A stretch of 64,000 nt of DNA from Actinomadura sp. WMMA1423 (GCF_006547145.1 NZ_CP041244.1:3224001-3288000); one strand, 5' to 3'; positions 42,905 to 54,594 are shown, numbered from the stretch's first letter. Program-made: numbers and translations. The notes: generated by a model from the sequence alone, not told the origin.

Positions 42905-44995
42905 ATGAGCATCAGCTATCCGCGGCAGAGCGCCCGCACGCGACGGTTCGGCCTCGGCGTCCCGCGCGCCTTCCAGATCGCGCCGGACGGGTCGCGCGTC
43001 GCCTTCCTGCGCACCCGGGCGGGCGACGACCCGGTGACCTGCCTGTGGACGCTGGACACCGCCACCGGCGAGGAGGAGTGCGTCGCCGACCCCGCCGCGC
43101 TGGACGTCCCGGGCGAGGAGGACCTGCCCGCCGAGGAGCGGGCCCGGCGCGAGCGCGCCCGCGAGCAGGCGGGCGGCATCGTCGGGTACGCGACCGACCG
43201 CGCCATGGAGCAGGCCGTCTTCACGCTGGGCGGGCGCCTCTACGCCGTCGACCTCGGCACCGCGCTGGTCCGGGAGCTGCCCGCCCGGGCGCCCGTCTTC
43301 GACCCGCGCGTGGACGGGGCGGGCCGCCGCGTGGCCTACGTGTCGGGCCGGACGCTGCGCGTGGTCGGCCTGGACGGCGGAGACGGCGAGGAGGACCGGG
43401 CGCTCGTCGAGCCCGAGTCCGACCAGGTCTCCTACGGCCTCGCCGAGTTCGTCGCGGCGGAGGAGATGGGCCGGATGCGCGGCCACTGGTGGTCACCCGA
43501 CGGCGGGACCCTGCTGGTCGCGCGCGTGGACGAGACGCCCGTGCAGCGCTGGCACATCGCCGACCCGGCCAACCCGGACCGGGAGCCGTCCGAGATCGCC
43601 TACCCGGCGGCGGGCACCCCGAACGCCCTGGTGTCCCTGGTGCTGCTGAAGGTCGACGGCGGGCGGCTCGCGGTCGCCTGGGACCGCGGCATGTTCCCCT
43701 ACCTCGTGACCGCCGTCTGGGACCGGCACGGCCTGCTGATCGTCGTGCAGCCGCGCGACCAGCGCTCCCAGCGGGTGCTGAAGGTCGATCCGACCAGCGG
43801 CGAGACGTCCCTGCTGCACACCGAGCACGACCCGGTCTGGACGGAGATCATCCCCGGCCTGCCCGCGCGGACGCACGGCGGCGCCCTCGTCTGGGCCACC
43901 GAGGACCCCGGGACCGACACCCGCCGCCTCACCGTCGCGGGAGAGCCCGTCACGCCCGGCGGCCTGCAACTGCGCTCCGTCCTCGGCGTGGACGGCGAGT
44001 CGGTCCTGTTCACCGCCTCGGAGGAGCCGACCGAGGTGCACCTCTACTCCTACGAGGGCGGCGAGGTGACCCGGCTGACCGAGGGGCAGGGCGTCTTCTC
44101 GGGCACCCGCTCGGGCGGCGTCACCGTGGTCGCGGGCGCGCGGCTCGACCGCCCCGGCTCGGAGGCCGAGGTGCGCACGCCGTCCGCCGTGCACCCCGTC
44201 GTCTCGTTCGCCGAGACCCCCGTGATCACGCCGCGGGTGGAGCTGCTGCGCTCCGGCGACCGCGACCTGCGCACCGCCGTGCTGCTGCCGACCGGCTGGG
44301 AGCCGGGCCACGGCCGGCTGCCCGTCCTGGTGGACCCCTACGGCGGGCCGCACGCCCAGCGCGTCCTCGCCGTCCAGCGCATGTACTGCGAGGCGCAGTG
44401 GCTCGCCGACCAGGGCTTCGCCGTCGTGATCGCGGACGGGCGCGGCACCCCCGGACGCGGCCCCGCCTGGGAGCGCGCCGTGCGCGGCGACTTCGTCGAG
44501 CCCGTCATGGAGGACCAGATCAGCGCGCTGATCGAGGCCGCCCGCAAGCACCCCGCCGCGCTCGACCTCGACCGCGTCGGCATCCGCGGCTGGTCGTTCG
44601 GCGGCTGGCTCGCGGCCCTCGCCGTCCTGTGCCGCCCGGACGTCTTCCACGCCGGCGTCGCGGGCGCCCCGGTCACCGACTGGCGCCTGTACGACACCCA
44701 CTACACCGAGCGGTACCTGGGCCACCCCGACGAGGAGCCGGAGAACTACGCCGCCAACTCCCTCCTCGACCGGGCCCCCGACCTGAAGCGCCCGCTCATG
44801 ATCATCCACGGCCTCGCGGACGACAACGTGGTGGCCGCCCACACCCTGCGCCTGTCGTCGGCCCTACTCGCCGCCGGCCGCCCGCACACCGTCCTCCCCC
44901 TGTCGGGCGTCACCCACATGACCCCGCAAGAGGTGGTCGCCGAGAACCTCCTCCACATCCAGGTCTCCTTCCTCAAGGAAGCCCTGGCGGACTAG
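42905..44995 (+). CDS. S9 family prolyl oligopeptidase (DPP IV-like)
   Basis: 696 aa without signal peptide, so cytoplasmic. The N-terminal half is a DPP IV-type beta propeller (FQIAPDGSRVAFLRT, GHWWSPDGGTLLVARVDE). The C-terminal alpha/beta-hydrolase holds Ser564 in GWSFGG (Phe replaces the usual Tyr), Asp in HGLADDNV (639/640) and His671 in GVTHMT. The propeller Glu of EFVAAEEMGR, which binds the substrate amino terminus in DPP IV, is present. It therefore probably removes N-terminal dipeptides. The stop overlaps the convergent ABC gene by 4 bp. Confidence 0.9.
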   Translation: MSISYPRQSARTRRFGLGVPRAFQIAPDGSRVAFLRTRAGDDPVTCLWTLDTATGEEECVADPAALDVPGEEDLPAEERARRERAREQAGGIVGYATDRAMEQAVFTLGGRLYAVDLGTALVRELPARAPVFDPRVDGAGRRVAYVSGRTLRVVGLDGGDGEEDRALVEPESDQVSYGLAEFVAAEEMGRMRGHWWSPDGGTLLVARVDETPVQRWHIADPANPDREPSEIAYPAAGTPNALVSLVLLKVDGGRLAVAWDRGMFPYLVTAVWDRHGLLIVVQPRDQRSQRVLKVDPTSGETSLLHTEHDPVWTEIIPGLPARTHGGALVWATEDPGTDTRRLTVAGEPVTPGGLQLRSVLGVDGESVLFTASEEPTEVHLYSYEGGEVTRLTEGQGVFSGTRSGGVTVVAGARLDRPGSEAEVRTPSAVHPVVSFAETPVITPRVELLRSGDRDLRTAVLLPTGWEPGHGRLPVLVDPYGGPHAQRVLAVQRMYCEAQWLADQGFAVVIADGRGTPGRGPAWERAVRGDFVEPVMEDQISALIEAARKHPAALDLDRVGIRGWSFGGWLAALAVLCRPDVFHAGVAGAPVTDWRLYDTHYTERYLGHPDEEPENYAANSLLDRAPDLKRPLMIIHGLADDNVVAAHTLRLSSALLAAGRPHTVLPLSGVTHMTPQEVVAENLLHIQVSFLKEALAD

Positions 44996-46716
44996 CTCCT
45001 CCAGGAGGCCCAGAGGGCCGCGTAGGAGCCCTGGGCGGCCAGGAGGTCGGCGTGGGTGCCGAGTTCGGTGATGCGGCCGTCCTCCACCACCGCGACGCGG
45101 TCGGCGTCGTGGGCGGTGTGGAGGCGGTGCGCGATGGCGACGACGGTCCGGCCGTCCAGGACGGCGGCGAGCGAGCGTTCCAGGCGGCGGGCGGCGCGCG
45201 GGTCGAGCAGCGACGTCGCCTCGTCCAGGACGAGCGTGTGCGGGTCGGCGAGGACGAGCCGGGCCAGCGCGAGCTGCTGGGCCTGGGCGGGCGACAGGGT
45301 CTCGCCGCCCGAGCCGACGAGCGTGTCGAGGCCGGGGCCGTCCCAGTCGACAGCGGCGAGGACCTCGGCGATGTCGTCGTCGGTGGCGTCCCCGCGGGCC
45401 ATCACGAGGTTCTCGCGGAGGGTGCCGCGGAACACGTGGTGCTCCTGGGTGACCAGCGCGACATGGCCGCGCAGGTCGTCCAGGGGCAGCGCGACCAGGG
45501 GGACGCCGCCGCCGGCGCCCACGGTGACCGCGCCCGCGCGCGGGCCGTCGACGCCGGCGAGCAGGCGGCCGAGCGTCGACTTGCCCGCGCCGCTCGGCCC
45601 GACCATCGCCAGGCGCTCGCCCGGCCTCAGGTCGAGGTCGACGCCGTGCAGGACGTCGTGGCCTGCACGGTAGGAGTAGTGGACGTCGCGGGCCGTGATC
45701 CGCTCGCCGTCGGGCCGCTCCCCGCCCGGCGTGCGGTCGGGCGGGACGCTGCCCACGCCGAGCAACCGTGCCAGGGACGCGCCGCCGAGTTGGAGCTCGT
45801 CCAGCCACTGCAGGAGCGTGTCCACCGGTTCGATGAGCTGCTGGGCGTACAGGGTCGCGGCGGTCACCTGCGCGAGCGTCGCCATGTCGTTGATGTAGAG
45901 CAGGCCGCCCACGAGCAGCGTCGACACGACGGGCAGGACGAAGCTCATCTCCATCACCGGGAACAGCACCGTGCGCAAGCCCAGCGTGTACCGCTCCACC
46001 TTGTAGGACGCCGCGATGTCGGCGTCGCCGCGCTCGTGGCGGCGCTCGGCGAGGCCGAGGGCCTCCACGGTCCGGGAGCCCTGGACGGTCTCGGTCAGCC
46101 CGTCGCCGATGCGCGCCCACGCCGCGTTCTCGCGCAGGTAGCCGCGGTGGGCGCGGGGCAGGTACCAGCGCATCACCGCCACCAGCAGGGGCACGGCGAC
46201 CAGCGCGGGCAGCGCGACGAGCGGGCCGTTCAGCATCAGGGCGGCGACGGTGAGCCCGCCCACGACGGCGGCGACGAGCGTCTCCGGCATCGCGTAGCGG
46301 ACGGAGGTGCTCAGCGTGTCCACGTCGCGGGACGCGCGGGTGACCAGGTCGCCGGTGCCCGCGCGCTCGACCGTGGACAGCGGCACCGCCAGGACCCGGT
46401 CGACGAACTCCTCCCGCAGCTCGGCCAGCACCCGCTCGCCCAGCTTCGCCGACGCCAGGTAGGCGTACCGGATCAGCACGCCCTGGACGATCACGAACCC
46501 GGCGATGGCCAGGCCGGTGGTGTCGATGTCGGCGCGCCCGTCGCGGACGTCCTCGACCAGCGCGCCGAGCAGCCGGGGCGTGACGAGCCCGGTGGCGGCG
46601 GCCAGCGCGTGCAGGCCCAGCACCACGGCGAGGTCGCGCGGATGCCGGAGCACGAGCCGCCGCGCGTAGGCCCGCACCTGCGCGGGGGTCGCGACCGGCA
46701 GGATCCGGCTGCTCAC
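44992..46716 (-). CDS. ABC exporter half-transporter with intact Walker motifs
   Basis: 574 aa: six-helix membrane domain (~20-310) and nucleotide-binding domain (~345-570). Walker A is GPSGAGKST (~372-380), Walker B TLVLDEATSLLD, H-loop VAIAHRL. The signature is altered to LSPAQAQQ (~471-477) from LSGGQ. Its ATG overlaps the stop of the partner gene by 4 bp, so the two are made together as a heterodimer. This subunit supplies the Walker side of the one competent ATP site. Confidence 0.9.
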   Translation of the reverse strand: MSSRILPVATPAQVRAYARRLVLRHPRDLAVVLGLHALAAATGLVTPRLLGALVEDVRDGRADIDTTGLAIAGFVIVQGVLIRYAYLASAKLGERVLAELREEFVDRVLAVPLSTVERAGTGDLVTRASRDVDTLSTSVRYAMPETLVAAVVGGLTVAALMLNGPLVALPALVAVPLLVAVMRWYLPRAHRGYLRENAAWARIGDGLTETVQGSRTVEALGLAERRHERGDADIAASYKVERYTLGLRTVLFPVMEMSFVLPVVSTLLVGGLLYINDMATLAQVTAATLYAQQLIEPVDTLLQWLDELQLGGASLARLLGVGSVPPDRTPGGERPDGERITARDVHYSYRAGHDVLHGVDLDLRPGERLAMVGPSGAGKSTLGRLLAGVDGPRAGAVTVGAGGGVPLVALPLDDLRGHVALVTQEHHVFRGTLRENLVMARGDATDDDIAEVLAAVDWDGPGLDTLVGSGGETLSPAQAQQLALARLVLADPHTLVLDEATSLLDPRAARRLERSLAAVLDGRTVVAIAHRLHTAHDADRVAVVEDGRITELGTHADLLAAQGSYAALWASWRS

Positions 46717-48467
46717 GTCTTCGCCCTCTCCGCCGCCTCGCCTCTGGTGACGGTCGCCGCGTAGCGCGACTCGGCGTCCAGAAGCTCCCGGTGTGTTCCC
46801 TCTGCGACGACCAGGCCCTCATGGACGAAGGCGACGTGGTCGGCGCGGTCCAGCATCAGCGGGCTCGTCGTGCACACCACGGTGGTGCGGCCCGCGCGCG
46901 CTTCGCCGAGCCTTTCGGCGATGCGCGCCTCGGTGTGCGCGTCCACCGCGCTTGTGGGTTCCACAAGGACGAGGACGTCGGGGTCGGCGGCGAGCGCCCG
47001 GGCAAGGCGGAGGCGCTGCTGCTGGCCGCCGGAGAACTCGCGCCCTGCCTCGGCCACGTGCGCGTCGAGGCCGACCGCGTCGACGACGTCCTCGGCGCAG
47101 GCCGCGCGGACCGCCGCCCAGAGCGCGGACTCTCCGGCCTCCGGCGCGAGAGCCTCCGCCAGCGGGCCGGAGAACAGCCGGTCCTCGTTGACCGCGACCA
47201 GGATCCGCCGCCGGACGTCGGCGACCGCGCGCAGCGGTACGCCGCCGAAGTCGACCTCGCCCTCGGCGTACCGGCCGAGGCGGTCGGCGATCGCCTGCGC
47301 GTCGCGGGGGTCGGCCGCCGCGACCGCGGTGACCCGGCCCGCCCGCACGACCAGCCCGGACGCGATGTCGACCAGCTCGGCGCCGGCGGGCGGCCGGGCC
47401 GTCCCGGCGGCGGGCAGCTCGGGGTCGAGCCGCAGCAGCGCGGTGACCCGGCCCGCCGCCACCAGCCCCTTGGTGATCTTGCTGGCGGCCTCGCCGAGGG
47501 TCTTCAGCGGGACGATCAGGAACACCGCGTACCCGTAGAAGGCGACCAGCTCGCCGACGCCGATCGCCCCCCGCACGGCGAACCGGGCGCCCACCCAGGT
47601 GACCAGCGCGACCAGCAGGCCGGGCAGCAGCACCTCCGCGCCGTTCATCCGGGTCTCGGCCCGCGCGACCGCCACCCCGGCCGCGCGCACCCGCTGCGAC
47701 TCCGCGCGGTAGCGGCCGGAGAACAGCGCCTCGCCGCCGATGCCCCGCAGCACCCGCAGGCCCGCGACCAGGTCGGTGGCGTGCGTGGTCAGCTCGCCGA
47801 CCAGCTCGCGGTGCGCCTGCTCCCGCTCGCGGTAGGGGCGCAGCAGCGGCGCCGCGGCCGCCATGATCAGCGGGACGCCGACCAGCACGATCAGGCCGAG
47901 CGGCGGCGACGTCGACAGCAGGACGCCCGCCACCACGACGATCGCGACCACGGCGCCCGACCCGCGCGCGACGATGTCGATCGTGTCGCCGATGTGCGCC
48001 ACGTCGGACAGGCCGATGCTCACCACCTCGCCGGCGCTCAGCCGCTTCGGCAGCGTCGAGCCGAGACGGGTGGCCTGCCGGGTGACGAGCTGGACGGTGC
48101 GGTAGGCGGCGGAAAGCCAGTTGAACACGGCGAACCGGTGGCGGAGCACGCCCGTCCCGGCCTGGACGGCGCCCAGGCCGAGCAGGACGGCCGACCACGT
48201 CACGAGGGCGCGCTCGTCCCGCGCCGCGACGCCGTCGCCGATGGCGCGGCCGAGCGCGGCGGGCATCAGGGCCTGGCTGAGCATCCACGCCACGCCGAAG
48301 AGGGCGCCCGCGGTCACGCTGCGCCACTGGACGCGCAGCAGCCCGAGCAGGTAGCGCGCCGGGGCTCCGCGCTCCGCGCGGGAGGCGGTCCAGGGGTCGA
48401 GCGGGTCCGCTCTCCCTCGGGTGACGTGGCCGGGGCCGCCAGGAACCTTCTCTGGCAACGGCTTCAC
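46713..48467 (-). CDS. ABC exporter half-transporter with degenerate Walker motifs
   Basis: 584 aa: membrane domain then a reduced nucleotide-binding domain. Where Walker A should be it reads VTAVAAADPRDAQ (~377), lacking Gly-Lys-Ser/Thr. Walker B is VLVLVEPTSAVD with the Asp replaced by Val, and the H-loop His is absent (VVCTTSPLM). The signature FSGGQQQR (~476) is intact. The defects complement those of the partner, so it contributes only the signature side. The substrate is unknown; this exporter type moves drugs, lipids or peptides. Confidence 0.9.
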   Translation of the reverse strand: MKPLPEKVPGGPGHVTRGRADPLDPWTASRAERGAPARYLLGLLRVQWRSVTAGALFGVAWMLSQALMPAALGRAIGDGVAARDERALVTWSAVLLGLGAVQAGTGVLRHRFAVFNWLSAAYRTVQLVTRQATRLGSTLPKRLSAGEVVSIGLSDVAHIGDTIDIVARGSGAVVAIVVVAGVLLSTSPPLGLIVLVGVPLIMAAAAPLLRPYREREQAHRELVGELTTHATDLVAGLRVLRGIGGEALFSGRYRAESQRVRAAGVAVARAETRMNGAEVLLPGLLVALVTWVGARFAVRGAIGVGELVAFYGYAVFLIVPLKTLGEAASKITKGLVAAGRVTALLRLDPELPAAGTARPPAGAELVDIASGLVVRAGRVTAVAAADPRDAQAIADRLGRYAEGEVDFGGVPLRAVADVRRRILVAVNEDRLFSGPLAEALAPEAGESALWAAVRAACAEDVVDAVGLDAHVAEAGREFSGGQQQRLRLARALAADPDVLVLVEPTSAVDAHTEARIAERLGEARAGRTTVVCTTSPLMLDRADHVAFVHEGLVVAEGTHRELLDAESRYAATVTRGEAAERAKT

Positions 48468-48780
48468 GCGACGAGGCTACGCAGAGCGGTCCTCGGCGCA
48501 CGACTGGTTTTTCAGCAGGTAGTTCAGCAGGTGACCAGGTTTCGGACGGTCCGGAAACGCCCGCCAAGCCATGCTCGGGGGATGCGCCCGGCCGCGGTGG
48601 CACGCTAAAGTCGTCACCGTACGGAGCGATGCTTCCTCCGCTCCATGAGCCGGGACACTGGCGGCTGGGCCCATGCCGCCGCCCCGGCGCGGCCCGTACC
48701 GCTCCCTGCGGCCGCAGGAACAGGCGGGACGACCCGGTCGTTGCCCGTGCCGTCGCCAGCCCGACATTCCGGAATGACCT
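48468..48780. other. Intergenic region between ABC operon and SpoIIE gene (313 bp)
   Basis: Divergent promoter region without a convincing gene. It contains a CAGCAGGT direct repeat (48513, 48528), an imperfect palindrome TTTCGGACGGTCCGGAAA (48539-48556) that may be an operator, and the short palindrome ATTCCGGAAT just before the phosphatase start. Confidence 0.4.
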
Positions 48781-49992
48781 GTGAGCACCATCAGTCACCA
48801 GACGCATCCCCTCACGCCAGGCACCGAGGACAGGATCGACCTGCTCCTCATCGACGACGACCCCACCGACGTGCTCATGGTGGAGAAGATGCTCGCCGAC
48901 AGCGGCCTGGACACGGAGATCACCGTCGCGAGCGACCTGGACTCCGCGCGCCGCATGCTGACGCGGCGCACCCAGTGCATCATCGTCGACCTGTCCACGC
49001 CGGGGATCGACCGCCTGGAGGGCCTGCGCCAGGTGCTCGCGCTGTCCGGCCCGGCCGCCGTCGTCGTGCTGACCGGCCTGGACGACGGCCGCCTCGGGGT
49101 CAGGGCGGTCGCCGCGGGCGCCGAGGACTACCTGGTCAAGCAGGAGGTCGACGGCCCGCTGCTGGCCCGCGCGATCCGCTACGCCATCGAGCGCAAGCGC
49201 TCGGAGGAGACCGAGCGGCGGCTCGTCGAGGCCCGCATCCTCGGCCGCGAGAACGCGCGGCTGGAGCGGGGCCTGCTGCCGGTCCCGCTGATCGAGGACC
49301 CGTCGCTGCGGCACCACACCCGCTACCGGCCCGGCCGGCGGCGGGCGCTGCTCGGCGGCGACTTCTACGACACCGTGCAGACCGAGGGCGGCGCCGTCCA
49401 CCTGATGATCGGGGACGTGTGCGGGCACGGGCCCGACGAGGCGGCCCTCGGCGTCCAGCTCCGGATGGCGTGGCGGACGCTCGTCCTCGCCGGGCACACC
49501 GGCGAGCAGCTCCTCGGCACCCTCGACACCGTCCTCGGGCACGAGCGGCGCAGCGAGGAGATCTTCACCACGCTCTGCATGGTCACGATCGCGCCGTCCC
49601 GGCGGACCGCCCGGATGCACCTCGCCGGCCACCCCGCGCCGCTGCTGTTCCGCGGGGCGCCGGGCGAGGGCGGCGAGGTCACGGCGCTCCCCGACTACGC
49701 GCACGGCCCGGCGCTCGGCCTGGTGCCCGGCGCCGAGTGGCCGACCACCGAGATCGACCTCGGCGAGTCCTGGAGCCTGATGCTCTACACCGACGGCCTG
49801 ATCGAGGGACGCGTCGGCGACGGCTCGGCCCGGCTGGGCACCGAGGGCCTGGTCGACCTGGCCCGCACCGCGCGCACCGGCGGCGCTGCCGGACGGTCGC
49901 TGATCGACGCGCTGGTGACCGAGGTCGAGCTCCTCAACGGCGACGCGCTGACCGACGACCTCGCCGTCCTCCTGCTGTCGCGGCAGGCCTGA
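48781..49992 (+). CDS. Receiver-PP2C (SpoIIE) phosphatase
   Basis: 403 aa from a GTG. An N-terminal receiver domain (~18-135: DLLLIDDDPTDVLMVEKML, phospho-acceptor Asp in IIVDLSTPG, and Lys in DYLVKQEV) is joined by a coiled coil (IERKRSEETERRLVEARILGRENARLE) to a SpoIIE-type Ser phosphatase (GGDFYDTVQ, MIGDVCGHGPDEAALG, LYTDGLIEGR, DDLAVLLL). This is the RssB/RsbU-like design: phosphorylation of the receiver controls dephosphorylation of an anti-anti-sigma factor. No histidine kinase or STAS gene lies adjacent. Confidence 0.9.
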   Translation: MSTISHQTHPLTPGTEDRIDLLLIDDDPTDVLMVEKMLADSGLDTEITVASDLDSARRMLTRRTQCIIVDLSTPGIDRLEGLRQVLALSGPAAVVVLTGLDDGRLGVRAVAAGAEDYLVKQEVDGPLLARAIRYAIERKRSEETERRLVEARILGRENARLERGLLPVPLIEDPSLRHHTRYRPGRRRALLGGDFYDTVQTEGGAVHLMIGDVCGHGPDEAALGVQLRMAWRTLVLAGHTGEQLLGTLDTVLGHERRSEEIFTTLCMVTIAPSRRTARMHLAGHPAPLLFRGAPGEGGEVTALPDYAHGPALGLVPGAEWPTTEIDLGESWSLMLYTDGLIEGRVGDGSARLGTEGLVDLARTARTGGAAGRSLIDALVTEVELLNGDALTDDLAVLLLSRQA

Positions 49993-50000
49993 GCGGAGGC

Positions 50001-50021
50001 CCGCCGAGAGGGCCTCGGCGG
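50001..50021 (+). terminator. Hairpin after the SpoIIE gene
   Basis: Perfect 8-bp arms CCGCCGAG and CTCGGCGG with a 5-nt loop, 8 bp beyond the stop. Confidence 0.6.
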
Positions 50022-50163
50022 AAGCTCGGCCGCGCACCACAAGCGTCTGACCTCCGTCAATGTCTTGTGGGTCACTCCCCGGTGGAGTTCCAGCACCCGC
50101 TGTGAAGTCCCTCACCCGGACGGGTGTCACGGAACGGACACAAGTCCCCCGCCGCGTGTGTTC

Positions 50164-50178
50164 ATAGCCTGCGGCTAT
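50164..50178. promoter_or_regulatory. Short palindrome in the sdhCAB promoter region
   Basis: ATAGCC and GGCTAT around TGC, 51 bp before the sdhC start, in a 236-bp region that must carry the operon promoter. Possibly an operator; weak on its own. Confidence 0.3.
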
Positions 50179-50228
50179 CGCCACAAGTGCGCTCATGACT
50201 TGGAAAGAATCGCAGAACCGGACATAGC

Positions 50229-50927
50229 GTGCAGGTCGTGGCTATAGCGATACCTGCGATCTACCGGTCGACCGTCGGCAAGAAGGCCGTCATGGCCGTC
50301 ACCGGCGGCATCCTCGTGCTGTACCTGGTCCTGCACATGGTCGGGAACCTGAAGATCTTCCTCGGCGCGGAGGAGTTCAACCACTACGCCCACTGGCTGC
50401 GCACGATGGGCGAGCCCGCGGTACCGCGGCGGACGGTCCTGACGGTCATCGAGCTCGTGCTCGGCGCCTCGGTCCTCCTGCACATGTGGTCGGCGGTGTC
50501 GCTCGCGCGCCGCGCCTCGGCCGCCCGCCCCGTGAAGTACCAGTCGCGCAAGAAGTCGCACGCGCAGGGCTATGCCACCCGGACGATGCGCTACGGCGGC
50601 GTCATCATCGCCGTCTACGTCGTCTGGCACCTGCTGGACCTCACGTTCTTCGCGCTGAACCCCAAGGGCGCCGACGCCACCCCCTACGAGCGGATGGTCG
50701 CCGACTTCGACCCGTCCCGCTGGTACATCACGGTCTGGTACGTCGTCGCGGTCCTGCTCGTCGGCCTCCACCTCCACCACGGCATCTGGAGCGCGTTCCA
50801 GACGCTCGGGCTGCGCACCCCGCGCAGCCACAACGCCCTGCGGGGGCTCGCCGCGACCGTCGCCGGAGCGGTCACGCTCGGCTTCGTCGCCGTCCCCCTG
50901 TCCATCACGTTCGGATGGGTGAGCTGA
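50229..50927 (+). CDS. sdhC: Succinate dehydrogenase cytochrome b558 subunit
   Basis: 232 aa from a GTG at 50229; a second in-frame GTG at 50238 is possible. Five membrane helices: [73 protein letters not shown] and [18 protein letters not shown]. The His residues in helices (LHMVG, LHMWS, WHLLD, HLHHG) provide ligands for two hemes b, as in the diheme b558 family of Corynebacterium. It anchors SdhAB to the membrane and reduces menaquinone. Confidence 0.9.
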   Translation: MQVVAIAIPAIYRSTVGKKAVMAVTGGILVLYLVLHMVGNLKIFLGAEEFNHYAHWLRTMGEPAVPRRTVLTVIELVLGASVLLHMWSAVSLARRASAARPVKYQSRKKSHAQGYATRTMRYGGVIIAVYVVWHLLDLTFFALNPKGADATPYERMVADFDPSRWYITVWYVVAVLLVGLHLHHGIWSAFQTLGLRTPRSHNALRGLAATVAGAVTLGFVAVPLSITFGWVS

Positions 50928-50931
50928 TCAG

Positions 50932-52884
<1,953 letters not shown>

Positions 52885-52886
52885 TC

Positions 52887-53639
52887 ATGAAGCTCACACT
52901 GCGCGTCTGGCGCCAGAGCGGCCCCGGGGACAAGGGCAGGATGGTCGAGTACAAGCTCGACGACGTCTCCCCCGACGCCTCGTTCCTGGAGATGCTGGAC
53001 GTCCTCAACGAGAAGCTCATCGCCTCCGGCGAGGAGCCGGTGGCCTTCGACCACGACTGCCGCGAGGGCATCTGCGGCATGTGCTCGCTGGTCATCAACG
53101 GCACGCCGCACGGTCCGGAGCGCGCCACCACCACGTGCCAGCTCCACATGCGCAAGTTCGAGGACGGCGAGGTCATCGACGTCGAGCCGTGGCGGGCCAA
53201 GGCGTTCCCGGTGGTGAAGGACCTGGTCGTCGACCGGTCGGCGTTCGACCGGATGATCCAGGCGGGCGGCTACATCACCGCCCCGACCGGCACCGCGCCC
53301 GAGGCGCACGCGACGCCCGTCCCGAAGCCGGACGCCGACCGCGCGTTCGAGGCCGCCGAGTGCATCGGCTGCGGCGCCTGCGTCGCGGCGTGCCCGAACG
53401 GCTCGGCCGCCCTTTTCCTCGGCGCCAAGGTCACCCACCTCGGCCTGATGCCGCAGGGCCAGCCCGAGCGCTGGGACCGCGTCGTGTCCATGCTGGACAC
53501 CCACGACGAGGAGGGCTTCGGCGGCTGCACCAACACCGGCGAGTGCACCGTCGCCTGCCCGAAGGGCATCCCGCTGGACGTCATCGGCCGCCTGAACCAC
53601 GACTACCTGAAGGCGACCGCCGGCGGGAAGAAGCGGTAG
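52887..53639 (+). CDS. sdhB: Succinate dehydrogenase iron-sulfur subunit (b558-type complex)
   Basis: 250 aa. Three clusters can be followed: [2Fe-2S] CREGICGMC (~59-67) with a later Cys, [4Fe-4S] [12 protein letters not shown] (~155-166), and the [3Fe-4S] set [15 protein letters not shown] (~214-228). It carries electrons from the flavin to the heme subunit. Last gene of the sdhCAB transcript, with a textbook terminator 18 bp after its stop. Confidence 0.95.
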   Translation: MKLTLRVWRQSGPGDKGRMVEYKLDDVSPDASFLEMLDVLNEKLIASGEEPVAFDHDCREGICGMCSLVINGTPHGPERATTTCQLHMRKFEDGEVIDVEPWRAKAFPVVKDLVVDRSAFDRMIQAGGYITAPTGTAPEAHATPVPKPDADRAFEAAECIGCGACVAACPNGSAALFLGAKVTHLGLMPQGQPERWDRVVSMLDTHDEEGFGGCTNTGECTVACPKGIPLDVIGRLNHDYLKATAGGKKR

Positions 53640-53657
53640 CCGCGGCCCCCTGTTCTC

Positions 53658-53685
53658 GGTCCCGCCCGGAGTACCGGGCGGGACC
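53658..53685 (+). terminator. Terminator of sdhCAB
   Basis: Perfect 12-bp arms GGTCCCGCCCGG and CCGGGCGGGACC with a 4-nt loop, followed by GTTCTAAT. It lies between the sdhB stop and the next gene. Confidence 0.8.
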
Positions 53686-53701
53686 GTTCTAATGTGTCCG
53701 C

Positions 53702-54475
53702 ATGACGGTCACTTTGGTTCCTTACCACCAGGACGAACGGCTTCCCGACGCGTCCTTCCCCCTGTCCGGCCTCGACGTCGTCGCGGTGGAGCCCGAACTC
53801 CCGGGCGGCGACGTGTGGGAGCGCGTCGCGGCGCTGTTCCAGCCGGTCGTGGCCGAGGTCGCCGACCGGATCGGCGGCGGGTCGATGCCGCGCGTCGTCT
53901 CGGGCGACTGCCTGACCGCGGAGGCCGTCCTCGCGGGCGTGCAGAAGGCCGGGGTGGACGCGTCCGTCGTCTGGTTCGACGCGCACGGCGACGTCCACAC
54001 GGTGGAGAGTTCGACGTCGGGCTACATCGGCGGGATGCCGCTCCGGCAGATCCTCGGCGCCGACACCGCGCTGCTCGCCGACCGGCTCGGCCTGCGCACG
54101 CTGCCCGATGACCGGGCGCTCCTGGTCGACGCCCGCGACCTCGACCCGGCCGAGGCGGAGTTCCTCGCGTCCTCGAATGTGAGGCGCTGCGGCGTCGACG
54201 ACGTGGGTGAGGGCGGGGAGCCCGGCGGCGGGGTCCTGCCTCCCGGCCCGCTGCTGGTGCACATCGACGTGGACGTGGTCGACGCCGCCGAGCTGCCCGG
54301 ACTGAAGTTCCCCGTCGGCGGCGGGCCGTCCCGCGACGCGGTCGTCGGGGCCGTCCGGCGGATCATGGCGACCGGACGGGTGGCCGCGCTGGACATCGCG
54401 TGCCCCTGGCATCCGCCGCGGGACGGGGACGACGACGTCCGCACCCGGCTGCTGAAGGATCTCCTGACCGCCTGA
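53702..54475 (+). CDS. Arginase-fold (ureohydrolase) protein with an altered metal ligand
   Basis: 257 aa. Ureohydrolase motifs: WFDAHGDVHT (Asp-x-His-x-Asp) and HIDVDVVD (Asp-x-Asp), the ligands of the two Mn ions. The first motif, usually GGDH, reads SGDC (Cys70), so the first metal His is missing. The C-terminus DIACPWHPPRDG is near the usual ACE-PxxD. Activity on arginine or agmatine is doubtful; it may use another substrate or be a non-catalytic relative. It lies behind the sdh terminator and so has its own transcript. Confidence 0.8.
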   Translation: MTVTLVPYHQDERLPDASFPLSGLDVVAVEPELPGGDVWERVAALFQPVVAEVADRIGGGSMPRVVSGDCLTAEAVLAGVQKAGVDASVVWFDAHGDVHTVESSTSGYIGGMPLRQILGADTALLADRLGLRTLPDDRALLVDARDLDPAEAEFLASSNVRRCGVDDVGEGGEPGGGVLPPGPLLVHIDVDVVDAAELPGLKFPVGGGPSRDAVVGAVRRIMATGRVAALDIACPWHPPRDGDDDVRTRLLKDLLTA

Positions 54476-54594
54476 CACGAGCGCGTGCCCGACCGAGAGG
54501 AGCCCGGACCCGCCCGGAAAGAGCACGGCGCAACCGCTTCGACAGGCGGTGATCATGCCGTAGCATGCTCACGCACATGCATAAGGGGGTGCAT

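Noticed and set aside
42838..46764. 1308-codon + strand frame across the S9 peptidase and ABC gene
   Set aside because: Off-frame or antisense throughout; the true frames have catalytic motifs.
48477..48791. 104-codon - strand frame between ABC and SpoIIE genes
   Set aside because: No ribosome site or known pattern; covers the likely divergent promoter region.
46819..50196. 1125-codon - strand frame through ABC and SpoIIE genes
   Set aside because: Includes antisense of the SpoIIE phosphatase and an off-frame reading of the ABC gene; no domain across the join.
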